Shown here in pieces: positions 14,001 to 33,305 of a stretch of DNA of 64,000 bases (its first letter is position 1; each line of letters starts with the position of its first letter). The translations under genes and the position numbers were made by a program. The stretch is from Macrotrachela quadricornifera. Lineage: Eukaryota; Rotifera; Eurotatoria; Philodinida; Philodinidae. The notes beneath the pieces are model-generated. The model saw only the letters and a program-made list of their open reading frames with translations, had not been told where the DNA came from and did not search any database. The stretch covers positions 217,630-281,629 of the forward strand of contig JAJEKB010000238.1 in the NCBI GenBank assembly GCA_022393335.1. Reading direction: 5' to 3'.

Positions 14001-14412
14001 ATCAATTAAATTAGGTGATGTTAATGTTGTTTATGATTTTAAATTTATGAAAAAACAATCATCATCAGTTGATATGGAAGCTGTTATTAATATGCGTGAA
14101 TCAATTGTTTTTTATGCACCTGAAACAATAACACAATATGAAACAACAATAAAATCTGATATATGGTCGTTAGGTTGTACAATACTTCATATGTTAACTG
14201 GTCGTATACCATGGAGTAATCCATCAATAGTATCAAGTGTTTATTATATTAAAATTCTTCAATGGATTGCCGATGGTGTTCGACCACCAATTCCAACGGA
14301 TTTATGTTTATCAAATGAATGTATTGATTTCCTTGAACAATGTTTTCAACAAGATCCTAATCGACGACCATCATCATGTGAATTACTTCAACATTCATTT
14401 GTTAAAGAGTGA
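8086..14412 (+). CDS. MAP3K4: MAP3K4/MEKK4-like protein with atypical kinase domain
   Basis: MEKK4 is a MAP kinase kinase kinase for the p38/JNK stress pathways. Exons 8086-8561, 8616-9311, 9621-10393, 10635-10730, 10779-11267, 11362-12008, 12489-13116 and 13508-14412 join in frame to 1569 aa, the family's usual size. The long helical N-terminal regulatory region resembles MEKK4 (for example RAFIFGMDIIREASFYATQ near the seventh exon start). The C-terminal kinase retains the beta-3 Lys, HRD (1417-1419), catalytic-loop Asn, APE and DIWSLG, but the Gly loop reads SRGQFA, HRDIK has become HRDIR, and DFG is DVN (1439-1441). It starts 199 bp after the methyltransferase stop, with AG|ATAATG at the start. 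An antisense tRNA lies in the last intron. Confidence 0.88.
13142..13153 (-). terminator. oligo-T Pol III terminator of the tRNA
   Basis: A run of A on the plus strand gives about a dozen T on the tRNA strand, 20 nt past the 3' end of the tRNA. Confidence 0.55.
13173..13334 (-). tRNA. tRNA-Arg(CCG) interrupted by a 90-nt insertion in the T stem
   Basis: On the minus strand, 13334-13283 reads as acceptor GCGCCTT, TA, D stem GCTC/GAGC with an 8-nt loop, anticodon stem TCTCC/GGAGA with loop CTCCGGA (anticodon CCG), variable loop AAGTC and GCCA. Then 90 nt (13282-13193) intervene before G, TTCGAAT, CTGGC and AAGGCGC (13192-13173). Removing the insert gives 72 nt with all four stems perfectly paired (acceptor 7 bp, D 4, anticodon 5, T 5). 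The A box is intact and GGTTCGAATCT is retained as a B box across the junction. A run of about 12 T follows at 13153-13142, a Pol III terminator. The insert is not at the normal eukaryotic intron position 37/38. It may be a pseudogene or a non-canonical intron. Confidence 0.75.
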
Positions 14413-14658
14413 TAAATAGCAATTATTTAAGTTTTTTAATGTATTATTATTTATATTTTGGTGATCAAATTTTTTTTCTTTCTTTTCTTTTTCTGTTCGA
14501 ATTTTCTGTTTGAGTTGATTAACATAATAATAGTATTGTTATTCCAATTTTTTTTTCTTTCCATCATGTAAATAGAGTTTGCATTTTTTTTAAATTACAA
14601 AGAACACAGACGAAATTTTTATTATTTGTTCTTGTTTTATATTTCAATCTTGTAGATA

Positions 14659-17600
14659 ATGCCTAATTTTTATATAAATGTTGAACAAGAAATAAAAGAT
14701 TTTATTCATCGTTGTCATGGTAAGTATTGATTATATATGGGATCTTCTCCTTTTTGAGGTTTCTCAAGAACAGCTGCACAAAAATTTTTAAAACTATTAG
14801 GATAGATAGACTTTGATGAGTAGAGTAAAAGTTGTCATAAACACAAAATTCCAAGATGCCTACTTCTAAGGATTTTCGAGATTCTAAGACTCAAAAATGA
14901 CCAAAAGTTTCTGCTTCGCAAAACTCGATACTTCATTATTTTGAGCTGAATCTTTTTTTATGGTAACTAGGGCCCAATCTGGGTGAGTGGCTTTTTTTTT
15001 GTTTTGAAAAATATCGATTCCATACGTCAAGAGAAGCAAAATACTAAAACCTTAGATTTTGAAGTTTTACGAAATTTGTGAAACCTGCCAATTTCGATAG
15101 AGACAAAATTTCAAAGAAAGAAAAAAATGACGCATCCCAATTTGATCGAAGTACTTATAGAAAAATCTTCAACCCGATCGGCCGAACAGTTTTGGAAAAA
15201 AAAGGAGGAAAACTTGATTTTCACGTTCAAAACCAGATTTTGAGAATTATGAAAATTCTTTTTTTAATGTTGAAACATTGCCGCTGTAGTCTTGTGACGC
15301 ATACAAAGACCTATTTTTGAGAAATATTCGACTAATCAAATAATAAAAAAATGGATTTTTACTCGAAACACGTACACTCTTTTATAAATTTCGTTTTTGC
15401 AGGAGCTTCTCGACTTTGGATAGTTATTAGTTTTATAGCATGGCTAGACCATATCTAGATACATATTTAAAAATGAAAATCAACAAAAATATTTTTGGCT
15501 CGAGGAAGGAGGGAATGCCCTTATTTAATGTTTTTATATTAGCTTTAGTTATTTGAATAAATCTAGAAAGAGTCAAAGATTAAGGAATTCTTCTATTAAT
15601 TATACGATTATCTATATATTTATTTAGACTTTTCAAATACTTTTAATACATCATCAATTGAGTCTTCCATTCCATGTTTAACAGAAATTTCATATGATAT
15701 ATTTTCACTTGCTATAGAACAGTTAAATATATTTATAAATTATTTATCATCATATACCTCAGATATGTCTATTGAATACGATAACATAATATCAATTATT
15801 TCAAATTGTTCTGATCTAACAAATTATATAAATACTTATCAATATTTATTTATTGAATATGCAATTGATGATTATCTTTTATTAGATGAACATTTAAATA
15901 TAATTTATGAAAAAATTTTTGAAATACTTAATTATCTTTATAATTTACCATCAATAGATACAAATATTTATAATCTTGAAAAACAACTTATTTTTTATCT
16001 TCCAATAAATTATTTAAAACAGTTAAAAGGTTCATTATCAAAACAAATTCTTTCAACATTTATTGAACAAAATTCTCAGTTATTTTCATCATCATATAAT
16101 TTATTATTAAATGATAATAATGAAGATAATAATGATTGTATTATATCATCAACATATCTTTTTAGTAGTACACCTATATCAATAAATTTTCATCATGATC
16201 ATTCAAAATCATTATTACAATTAGATAAAATAAATATTCATACAACATTTTTAACATATCCTCAAATAATACCATCATTTCAATATGATTTAATTCATTT
16301 TGAACAAATTGAAAATGATTTAAGTAAATAAAAAAAAAGATATATATATATATTTCTATTTATAATAATTTTATTTTTCTTTTTTAAAAGTTGAACAAAA
16401 TGATTGGATTAAAATTGAACGAGAATTTTTTTTAAATATTATTTCAATATGGTCAAAAGAAAATATATCTATACAAACAATAAATCCATGGTCAAGTGAA
16501 ACATTTTGGACATTATTTATGAATTTTAAATATCCGGATATAAATTTAAAAAATAAATTTTTTTTAATTATACAATGGTGTTTTTCTTTATTAACAATAC
16601 AAGCTTTTAATCGAGATTGGGATTTATGTAAGTTTTATCTTTATATAGAAGTATTTTATTTTATCTTAAATGATATATATTTTGTTTATTTTGTATTTAT
16701 TTAGTTTATAGTAAAACTTTAATAAATGCAATTATTACAAATCGTTGGCGAATAGTTTGTTTTTCTCCTAATATACATTTAAGTATCGTTGGTCATAATA
16801 TTAATCAAATGTTTCTTCGTCTTATACGAATAACAATAGTTTTACAATATATGAAAATTCTTTCTGATCAATCATCATATTTAACTGTAACAAAAAAAAA
16901 CGAAAAGATATTATAAAATTCGATTTTTTTTTATTAATTTTAGTCTTTTTTTATTAATATAATAACATCATATACAAATAATTTAATTCAACAAATTGAA
17001 AAAACATTTCATTTATTAATTATATGGCTTACTCAACATGCTGATACATTTATTAATGGAAATTCACTTGAACGAACATTAATTATTTGTAAAAGTGATC
17101 AAATAGTTCGTATTCAAAAAAAAAAGTCTTTCGTTTTTATATTTATTAAATTTAAAAAATATTTTATTTAGCAATTATCAATAAGTATTAATAATTTAAT
17201 AGATAATATTAAACAATTAAATAATTGTGAAGAATTAATAAAATTAATTGATAAATTACATTTATCATCTCAAGTATATTTAAATAAAAAAAAGAATATT
17301 ATTTTATTATTTATTTTATTCTTCTAGACAATTGTAAATGAAACAATGTTGAAATTATATCGACGTATTCAAATAAATACAACAAATCATTTTGATAGTA
17401 TTTTACCATTAACATCAAATGAATGGCGAACAAGTAAAAACATAAGAAAAAAAATTTTTTTTTTTCAAATTATTTTTTATTTAGCAAATCAACAAACATC
17501 ATATATGATTATTGCATGTGATAAACTTCTTAAACCAATTATAAGTCAATATGAATGTATAAATATGGATAATAAATTTGATATTTATGAAAGAATACTT

Positions 17601-18564
17601 TCATCATTTACTCAAGCATGGACATCAATATTACTTGAAAGAAAATATCATTTTTCGTAAAAAATTTTATTCGTTGTTTTTTTCTTTTATTAAATTAATT
17701 CATTTTTTTTTTTGAATTTTTAAAGTGATGAAATGATAAATTTTCTACAAAAAGATTATGAATATTTACAAATATTTCTTTCAACAAATATATGTGATCA
17801 AGATATTGTTGAATTATTAAATCAATCATTACCTATTCAACAAATTTCAACAATTATTAATTTATTAAAAACAGGAGAAAAACATCGATCAGATTCATCA
17901 AGTATGAAAATAAAACCCTCATATCCTAATTTATAAATAATCCAATATTTTGTCCTTAATTATTTGTCCTTACGATGACTTGTCCACGTGACATTTTGTC
18001 CTTACGACGAACTGTCTGCAACGATTTGTCCGATTATCGTATAGAATATAGTTTAAAGGAATAAAAGAAATATATAGATATGACGATATATTTAATTTCA
18101 TCTAATATAAAATAAAAAGATAAAGATAAAGAGATATTGGGAATTTTCTTTTATCAAATCTTTGGAATAATTCCCATGATTATTTATGCAAAATTCATCT
18201 TGCTAAGTTATGTTTGATATAATTCATTTAGTCAAAAAATGATATATTGCCATAGTTGGTGTATATAACAGATGTGAAAGTATATTGATACTATCTTCTA
18301 TTAAATAATTAATAGTATTTAAATGAGTATGAGATATACTGTTATCGTCAAGTAATTATAAACTTTTAATGCGTGAATAAGTCTTTTTGGAAAAAAAATC
18401 TTCAATACTTGTAATATCGAATGTATTTTTAATTTTTAGTTTCTCATATACCAAATCATGACAAATGGCTTCGTTCTAGAAACTCTTCTTCATTATTTCT
18501 TGAATGTTTTCAATATACATTTTGTTGTCAACGACGTAATCGTGTAACAACAGATCCTACATAA
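14659..18564 (+). CDS. CCDC142-like protein (tentative)
   Basis: Exons 14659-14719, 15628-16323, 16391-16627, 16705-16886, 16944-17105, 17172-17273, 17328-17433, 17485-17656, 17726-17901 and 18440-18564 join in frame to 672 aa. The protein is all-helical and Leu/Ile/Asn-rich, with no signal peptide or clear TM. The C-terminal part, with a segment like AWTSILLERKYHFS...QKDYEYL and a final PNHDKWLRSRN, resembles what I recall of the C-terminal domain of CCDC142. That match is weak and from memory. The donor of the fifth exon (GTTCGT) was chosen because it keeps frame. It begins 246 bp after the MAP3K4 stop in the same AG|ATAATG context and ends 207 bp from the convergent KATNAL2 stop. The first intron (908 bp) and last intron (538 bp) are unusually long. 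Confidence 0.6.
14720..15627 (+). other. long first intron of the CCDC142-like gene
   Basis: This 908-bp intron is less AT-skewed than its neighbours, with a broken coding-like frame near 15078-15320. It may be an old insertion. I recognise no family. Confidence 0.4.
17948..18035. repeat. cluster of TTGTCC-containing short direct repeats
   Basis: Inside the last intron of the CCDC142-like gene the hexamer TTGTCC occurs five times in about 85 bp, twice in the longer form TTGTCCTTACGA(T/C)GA, plus an ACTGTC variant. CACGTG sits in the middle. It could be a minisatellite or the end of a mobile element. Confidence 0.6.
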
Positions 18565-18771
18565 AACAAATATATATATATTTCATAATCTATTCGCATT
18601 ATGTCAGGTTAATTAAACATTTTTCTTAATTGTTTTTTTATAATTCTTTTTTCTTTTTGTCTGTGATATATTTATTTTAAATAATAAAAAATAAATATAT
18701 ATTTTGTAAAATGTGTGCAACAATATTTAAAAGAAAAAAAAAAAAGGCAAAATTTTTTCTTTTATTTTGTT

Positions 18772-26408
<7,637 letters not shown>

Positions 26409-26632
26409 TCAAAGAATTTTTCGTGCGGTTACATCGAAAATACAAATCAACAGCTGATGTAAATATATATTATTCCATTGAAGATAAATTTTATTCAATG
26501 GTTACTAAGTAACAGACATTATTAAGGATTTTTTTTTTCTTTCAAATATAGATGTCATTCTATAAGATCTATTTGATAAAACCTGGATTTCATGGGTACT
26601 GATTTCATTTGAATTTTAATAGTTCGATAACG
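26409..26632. promoter_or_regulatory. shared divergent promoter region, KATNAL2/CCT2
   Basis: Only 224 bp separate the two divergently oriented start codons, so both promoters and 5' UTRs must lie here. A TTTTAATAG 3' splice-like site ends 13 nt upstream of the CCT2 ATG. No TATA box stands out in this AT-rich background. Confidence 0.5.
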
Positions 26633-29373
26633 ATGCGTGGTGATTTAAATGTAAGAAATTTATTTCTTAATTAGTTTTAATTATTTCTATTTTTTTTGTT
26701 TTGATTATCTATTAGACAGCACTTAATCCGATTCCACTTTATCAACAAGGTGGTGGAGAAGAAAAAGCTGAAGTTGCTCGATTAGTAGATATAATTAGAT
26801 TTGAAGAAAACGATGTTAAATAATTATAAATTCTTTTTAGTCAGCTTTTGCTGGAGCATTAGCTGTTGGTGATCTAGTCAAAACTACACTTGGTCCTAAA
26901 GGAATGGTAAACATATGAGAAATAATGAACTAGTCAAGTTGAATAGTCTCACTTTGCATTTCAATTTTTATTCACTTAATACATTGTATTAAATTTATAA
27001 AATGCAGTATGAAAAGCACTATATTTTTTATAGATGTACTTTTTAATTTTCGAAATGGACAAAACTGCTAAGTAATGAATACTCTGGTAAAAGTTTGGGT
27101 CGCTAGCTTATTGCTATGGAGACTGCAACTTGTAGTATTTTGTTTTTCAAAGTACAATATATTAAACGAATGAAATTTGAAATATAGAATGTGATCATTC
27201 AACTAAGTACATCTGTTATATTTTTATGTAATAATATCTTTTAGGATAAAATTCTTCAATGTCATATGGGTGGTGGACCCGATGCCGGTAAATTATTGGT
27301 AACAAATGATGGAGCAACAATTCTATCAAAAATTGGTGTTGATAATCCAGTTGCAAAAGTTCTTGTTGGTATGTTTGGATATAAATAAAAAATAATTTAT
27401 TAATTAGATATTTGTTTATTTGTTTGTTTTTTAAATAGATATTTCAAAAGTTCAAGATGATGAAGTTGGTGATGGTACAACATCAGTTGTTGTTTTAGCT
27501 AGTGAACTTCTTCGAGTAAATATATTTTTATTTGAAATTATTTTTATTTTAATAAAACAAAAAAATGAATTAGGAAACAGAAAATTTACTTGCACAAAAA
27601 ATTCATCCTCAAACAATTATTTCAGGATGGCGTAAAGCAACAAATGAAGCACTTCGAGCTTTAGAAAATATTGCAAAAAACAATAGGTATTAAAAAAAAA
27701 TTAATCATTTAGAAAATAATCTTTTTTTTAATTTAGTTCAAATTTAGAACAATTTAAAAAAGATCTTATAAATATAGCACGTACAACACTTAGTTCAAAA
27801 ATTCTACAAGGAAAAAAAGATTATTTTGCAATATTATGTGTTGATGCTGTACTTAAATTACATGTAAATTTATTTATTTTAAATTTAATATAAATGAATA
27901 AGTAAACAAAAATTTTTCTTTATAGGGGAAAACAGATTTACAAAGTATTCAAATAATTAAACGTTTAGGAAATAATGTATCTGATTCATACCTTGAAGAA
28001 GGTTATTTTTTACAAAAAAAATATATATTTAATCAAAATGAAATTGTTTTTGTTTTTTGTTCAAGGTTTTTTATTAGAAAAACGTATTGGAATAAATATG
28101 CCAAAACGTGTTGAAAATGCACGTATACTTATTGCTAATACACCAATGGATACAGATAAAGTTAAAGTATTTGGTTCACGTGTACGTGTTGATTCTTTGG
28201 CTAAAGTAGCTGAATTAGAATTAGCTGAAAAAGAAAAAATGAAAGATAAAGTTGAAAAAATTCTTCAACATAATTGTAATGTATTTATTAATCGGTAAAA
28301 ATAAATACTTTTTTTTTAAAATTTTATAATATATTTTTATTTACTTCTTTTTCTAGACAATTAATTTATGATTATCCAGACCAATTATTTGCTGAAAAAG
28401 GTGTTATGGCTATTGAACATGCAGATTTTGAAGGTGTCGAACGTTTAGCACAAGTACTTGGTAATAAATAAAAATAAATTATTTTGTATTAAAAATTTTT
28501 ATTTAGGTGGGGAAATTGTTTCAACATTTGATTCACCAGATAAAGTACGATTAGGCAAATGTGATTTAATTGAAGAAATAATTATTGGAGAAGATAAATT
28601 GATCAAATTTTCAGGTTTATATTAATGTAAAATGCATAAGAAAAAAATTTATTTAGTTTTGTTTTTGGATTAAATATAGGTGTAGCACAAGGTCGAGCAT
28701 GTACAATTGTATTACGTGGAGCTACACAACAAATTCTTGATGAAAGCGAACGATCAATTCATGATGCTCTTTGTGTTTTATCACAAACTGTTAAAGAACC
28801 ACGTATTTGTTATGGAGGAGGTTTGTTTATTATTATTATTATTCTTTTGATTAAACATCTAAATCTTAAATATATAAATAGGTGCTGCTGAAATGTTAAT
28901 GGCAACAGCTGTTTCACAATTAGCTGAAAAAACACCTGGTAAAGAATCCATTGCTATTGAATCATTTGCTCGTGCACTTCGACAAGTAAATTAAATAAAT
29001 ATTTTTTTATTGAAATTTTTTAATTACAAAATCTTATTTATAGTTACCAACAATTATTGCTGATAATGCTGGTTATGATAGTGCAGAATTAATATCTAAT
29101 CTTCGTGCTGCTCATACATCAGGCAAATTAACATTTGGTCTTGGTAAAAATTTCACATTATAAAATAATAAAATTTTTTTATTTCTATTTTTTTATTTAG
29201 ATATGGACAAAGGTGAAATATGTGATATGGTTGAACTTGGTATACTTGAATCATTTCATCTCAAACGACAAGTTGTTATTAGTGCAGCAGAAGCAGCTGA
29301 AATGGTCTTACGTATTGATAATATTATTCGTGCACCGCCAAGACCTCGTCAACGTGATATGCGTCATCATTAA
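26633..29373 (+). CDS. CCT2: T-complex protein 1 subunit beta (CCT beta)
   Basis: One of eight subunits of the cytosolic TRiC/CCT chaperonin, which folds actin, tubulin and other proteins with ATP. Fifteen exons (26633-26650, 26716-26784, 26841-26906, 27245-27368, 27439-27515, 27574-27686, 27737-27863, 27926-28001, 28066-28294, 28357-28460, 28507-28614, 28680-28820, 28882-28985, 29044-29143 and 29201-29373) join in frame to 542 aa, the normal length. Motifs include [18 protein letters not shown], the ATP-site [18 protein letters not shown], the beta-specific [31 protein letters not shown] and [14 protein letters not shown]. It lacks only the usual few N-terminal residues, with a tiny 18-nt first coding exon. 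All catalytic motifs are intact. Confidence 0.96.
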
Positions 29374-29675
29374 ACAAAAAAACAAAAAAAAAATAATCTA
29401 GCAATTCTTTTGAGCAATACAAACATTATATGTTGAATTTTGTTTCAAAAAAATATCATTTTTTTTTTCGTAACCTTGTTTTTTTTTCTTTTCATACCAA
29501 AGTATAATATAATGTTAAAAGAAAATATTCGAAAAACATTTGTATATGCGAAGGCAATACTTATTTTTGCTTATCTTCTGTTAAACGTTTTTATTGTTAC
29601 TACAAATAAAATATACTTAAAAACAAAAATTGTTCTCTTAGAATTCTTTATTATTTAATAATACGCTTGATAATG
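29374..29675. other. CCT2 3' flank
   Basis: T-rich sequence with no coding signal. Probably the CCT2 3' UTR and spacer up to the piggyBac relic. Confidence 0.5.
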
Positions 29676-30584
29676 TTAACACATTCGATCCAATATGACC
29701 CACCGGTGGGCCACACTATGATTTCACGAGAAACAATATAGAAAAGCATTTTCTTTTACTTTTTTTCTTAAGCAGGAGGTTAGACATAAGGCACCATATG
29801 TACCACCTTTATTACTTTATTTGAGTTCTTGATTACATAGCGCAATGCTTATCATTAACACATTCGACCCACTGGTGGCTCACAGCATATTCTAATGAGA
29901 GAAATGAGAAAAGAATGGTTCTTTGCCTTTTGTTTCCTAAGCAAAAGGCGATGGTGAGTCCGGTACTTAGGCCATCATCATTAATGCTTCAGTCATTTTA
30001 TTATGTAGAGAAATGCTTTTCGTTAAAGCACTCAAGACAAAAGAATTTGTCGCAATCAGAACAGAAAGTTTTTATTCTTTTCGCTACCATCATACTTGCT
30101 CCTCTTGAATTTTGTTTCCTGATTTTCTCGTAGCAATCAGCACAGCGCCATCAGACATTGTGTACAGATCCTTCTTTCTCTTCAAGCTTATGATAAACGA
30201 GTTTACACTTCGAATGACTTGCTGATTGTTGTCTTCTGTATCGGTTTGTTGAAACTACATGTGAATTATTTTTAAATTTTGATCGCTTTTATACACAAAA
30301 CGATAGAGAGAGACAATAATGAGGGATAAAAAGTTGGAATTTTCCTCCTCTTATCTCACAAGTACTACCTATAACATGAACAAGAACGCAGTAACTTGAA
30401 ACGTGTATTCAGTTGATTGAAAGAGATAATTCATTATGTGATGATACAAAGAAGAATGCTATGAATAATCAGTAGGAGATAAGCGAGAGAGTCATGAAGT
30501 GTATTTATTTAAAGCTAACTGTCTATGTAAATAAACATCTCGAAAAAATTTTCTAAGAAAACTGAATCGGACCGAATGTGTTAA
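29676..30584 (-). mobile_element. degraded piggyBac-like element with TTAA-flanked inverted ends
   Basis: The left end TTAACACATTCGATCC (29676) and right end, read on the other strand, TTAACACATTCGGTCC (from 30584) form an inverted pair that includes TTAA, the piggyBac target site. A second left-type end TTAACACATTCGACCC lies at 29855 in the same orientation as the first. Both left ends are followed by CCACYGGTGG palindromes. On the minus strand, 30150 down to 30001 encodes a piggyBac-type C-terminal Cys-rich domain (CADC...CSDCDKFFCLEC, then H) ending in a natural stop. An in-frame TGA just upstream and the lack of a catalytic domain show that the transposase is dead. Outer length is 909 bp, inner 730 bp. 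Confidence 0.72.
30001..30260 (-). pseudogene. piggyBac transposase C-terminal remnant
   Basis: Reading the minus strand gives a zinc-ribbon-like cluster with paired CxxC motifs and a terminal stop at 30003-30001. A TGA interrupts the frame near 30155. No DDD catalytic core is found in the element. Confidence 0.65.
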
Positions 30585-33305
30585 TATTCATAAAAAACTT
30601 ATTAATTAATTTTAACTATTAATAAAAGTATAGTTTTTAATATCTACAAAAATGAGAGTAAGTTACACGGAAAATAATTTATGTATAATTAATTATATTG
30701 TAATATAAAAGAAAAAAAAAAAAAAAAATTTTTTTTTAATTAAATATATTACAATCACATGTTTACTTTATATTGTGTGAGAAAAATTGACGATTTTAGT
30801 TCATAGATTAATTTTATATGACTTATTTTAATAGAAAAGAATAATATACTGAACATGACATAAGTTATCGCGTGTTATAGTATACTATGTCACTGATAAT
30901 ATCGATTTGACCTATACTATTATATTTATAACAAAGAGTAAAAATTCTAATCTTTGATTATATATATATCTGTAAACAAAATTTTTTCCACCTTTCTTTT
31001 ATTTTATATTACAAATGTTTATTCCCAAATGAGTATTAACCATAAGAATGATTCATATATATTTCATTTTAGATTCCTATTCTGAAATAATGCATCTAAA
31101 TCATTCTTATAATTTACATGTTATAATAACTAAATATATATAATGTTAATTAAAAAAAAGATGAGGAAAAGATTTTTGTGCGCATTCAGTATATAGGTGT
31201 TGTTTAGCGTGATCTGACCAAAATAACTAGTTTCTCCTATTGAGAGAGAAAACAATGTACTAATAGAGCAACACTTTTTTAAGAGATTCTATGTGTGAAT
31301 TAATATTAAAAAAAAAAATTTCACTCTCAGACATCACACATGTCAAACGTATCAGGTATGATATACTTCCATAGATAAGCATGCATTTATAAATTACTTT
31401 TATTGAAAAAATTCTATCTATATATATATCTCATAAATTAAAATTAAAAAAATATAAAAAATTCTTAACCTTTTACTCTTATTCTATGATTCATCTATTC
31501 ATAAAAATCAGCAAATAAAACAAATTTTAAGATTTCATTTTTTTTTTTATTCGGAAATCTAAATATTATTAAATTTATAAAATTTTTTCATTAAAACATA
31601 TTCATGTGGAATACTAGATAGTAAATAAATTAATTTCCTATCCGAGAAAATAGAATATTATGATGAAAAAACAAATTTTTCTTATTCAAACAAATGTTAA
31701 CATTATTTTTATTGATTAATATTTACTTATAAAATCGAAGAGAAAAATATAATAGATCATTAGTATATATTCTTTTAACGAACGAAAAAAAGATTTTCTT
31801 TTATAATGTTAAAAACATATTTTACAATTTGAATGAATATAAATGGGCTTTTAAACAATATATCAATTTATTTTCTTAATTAAACTATTGTTATAATACG
31901 AATAAAAATAAATAATTTTTCTTTTATTAATTCTTTACAAATTTTTCTCTTTTTTATTAAATAATAATATGCCTTTTATTTTTTTTCTCAAATGTCTATC
32001 AACGATCACATCCGTTCATATCACATATTCAAGTATTATTATTCTTTCATATTTATTTTTGCTATGTATGTTTCATTTATGATCAAGTATTGTAGTTCAT
32101 CATTAGTAATTTCCGATAGAAAAACAACAATAAAAATATTTTGTTTCTCATCGACATTTACTTATTCAAGATATTCGTTATTAATGTGTTTCTTCCTATT
32201 TAAGTTTTATAAATATCTAAAAATGATATACGAATATATGCATAGATACATGTTTTGTATATTATTTAAGTAACCTGACTAAATTAGAATTTTGAATCAA
32301 TATCGATTAGTTGAGTATTTTTGGTGTTGTTTCCGATATTTACTCTTTCTTTTTTTTTTTTTCTTCTAACAATCCCCATAGTCTTAGATTGTTGAAACAA
32401 GTTCTAAACATATGGGTATGAATATAGAAAACACGAAAATGCTCTATTAGTAACAATCATGCATTTTATTCATTTCCTAACACATACAACACATCAATGT
32501 TAGTGAATGAAAAAGAGAGAAAGTACTTTGCTGATTATTTTTTCTGTTGTGCGCATTTCTTTTTTTTTTTTGTCTCCAATCTTTTTACAAGAAAAAAGAA
32601 TACGTCAAACGAGATAGAAAAAGAGTATGTTACTAACACATACACTTTCTCTCGGTGATCAATAAAAGATTTCAGAGACAAATATATCTTTTTTTTTGTT
32701 TCTCTTTTTCTCTATATTACTATCTATCGTACATCTTTAACGTAAGTTTGTCATCTCAATTTGTACATAATACTATATATATCTCTATATGCGTGTCATT
32801 ATTGTTAATCTACACTTGAATGATTCGATTTCCGTTCTATATCTTCTTATTTATATATTAAAATAGATTATCGTTTCATGAAAACATAGGTCTATGTATC
32901 AGAAGTCTAAAAACAATAGTTTTATATTTAATAGGAACAAAACCTCTCAAAGGTGCGATCAATCTTTCTTTTGTATTTTTTTTACTGTCTTAATTATCTT
33001 TTTTTTTTGATCCGATAATATCATCTAAACAAAAAGAATAACCTACTACGAAGAATATTCAATAACAAAATGATTTTATTTTCTTCTATATATATATTAA
33101 CATAGAAAACAAAAGAATTATCATTTATTTTTACATATAAAATTTAATCTTAAATTTTAACATAGATCATGATTTGTTTCTTGTCTTTTTTTGTGTTACA
33201 TATTTCTCTAGAGAGCTTTTTGTTGTTATTTTTTAGCATATCTTTTTTTTCTCCTCAACATATAACGCGACAAATCTAATAACATCAACAATAAATTCAA
33301 TAACA
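30585..33305. other. intergenic spacer upstream of the LDLa gene
   Basis: About 2.7 kb of AT-rich DNA with homopolymer runs. No gene, tRNA or clear repeat was found. The last few hundred bases should carry the promoter of the secreted LDLa protein. Confidence 0.55.

Noticed and set aside
14237..14419. Second frame overlapping the MAP3K4 kinase exon
   Set aside because: Shadow of the kinase reading frame, which carries clear conserved motifs.
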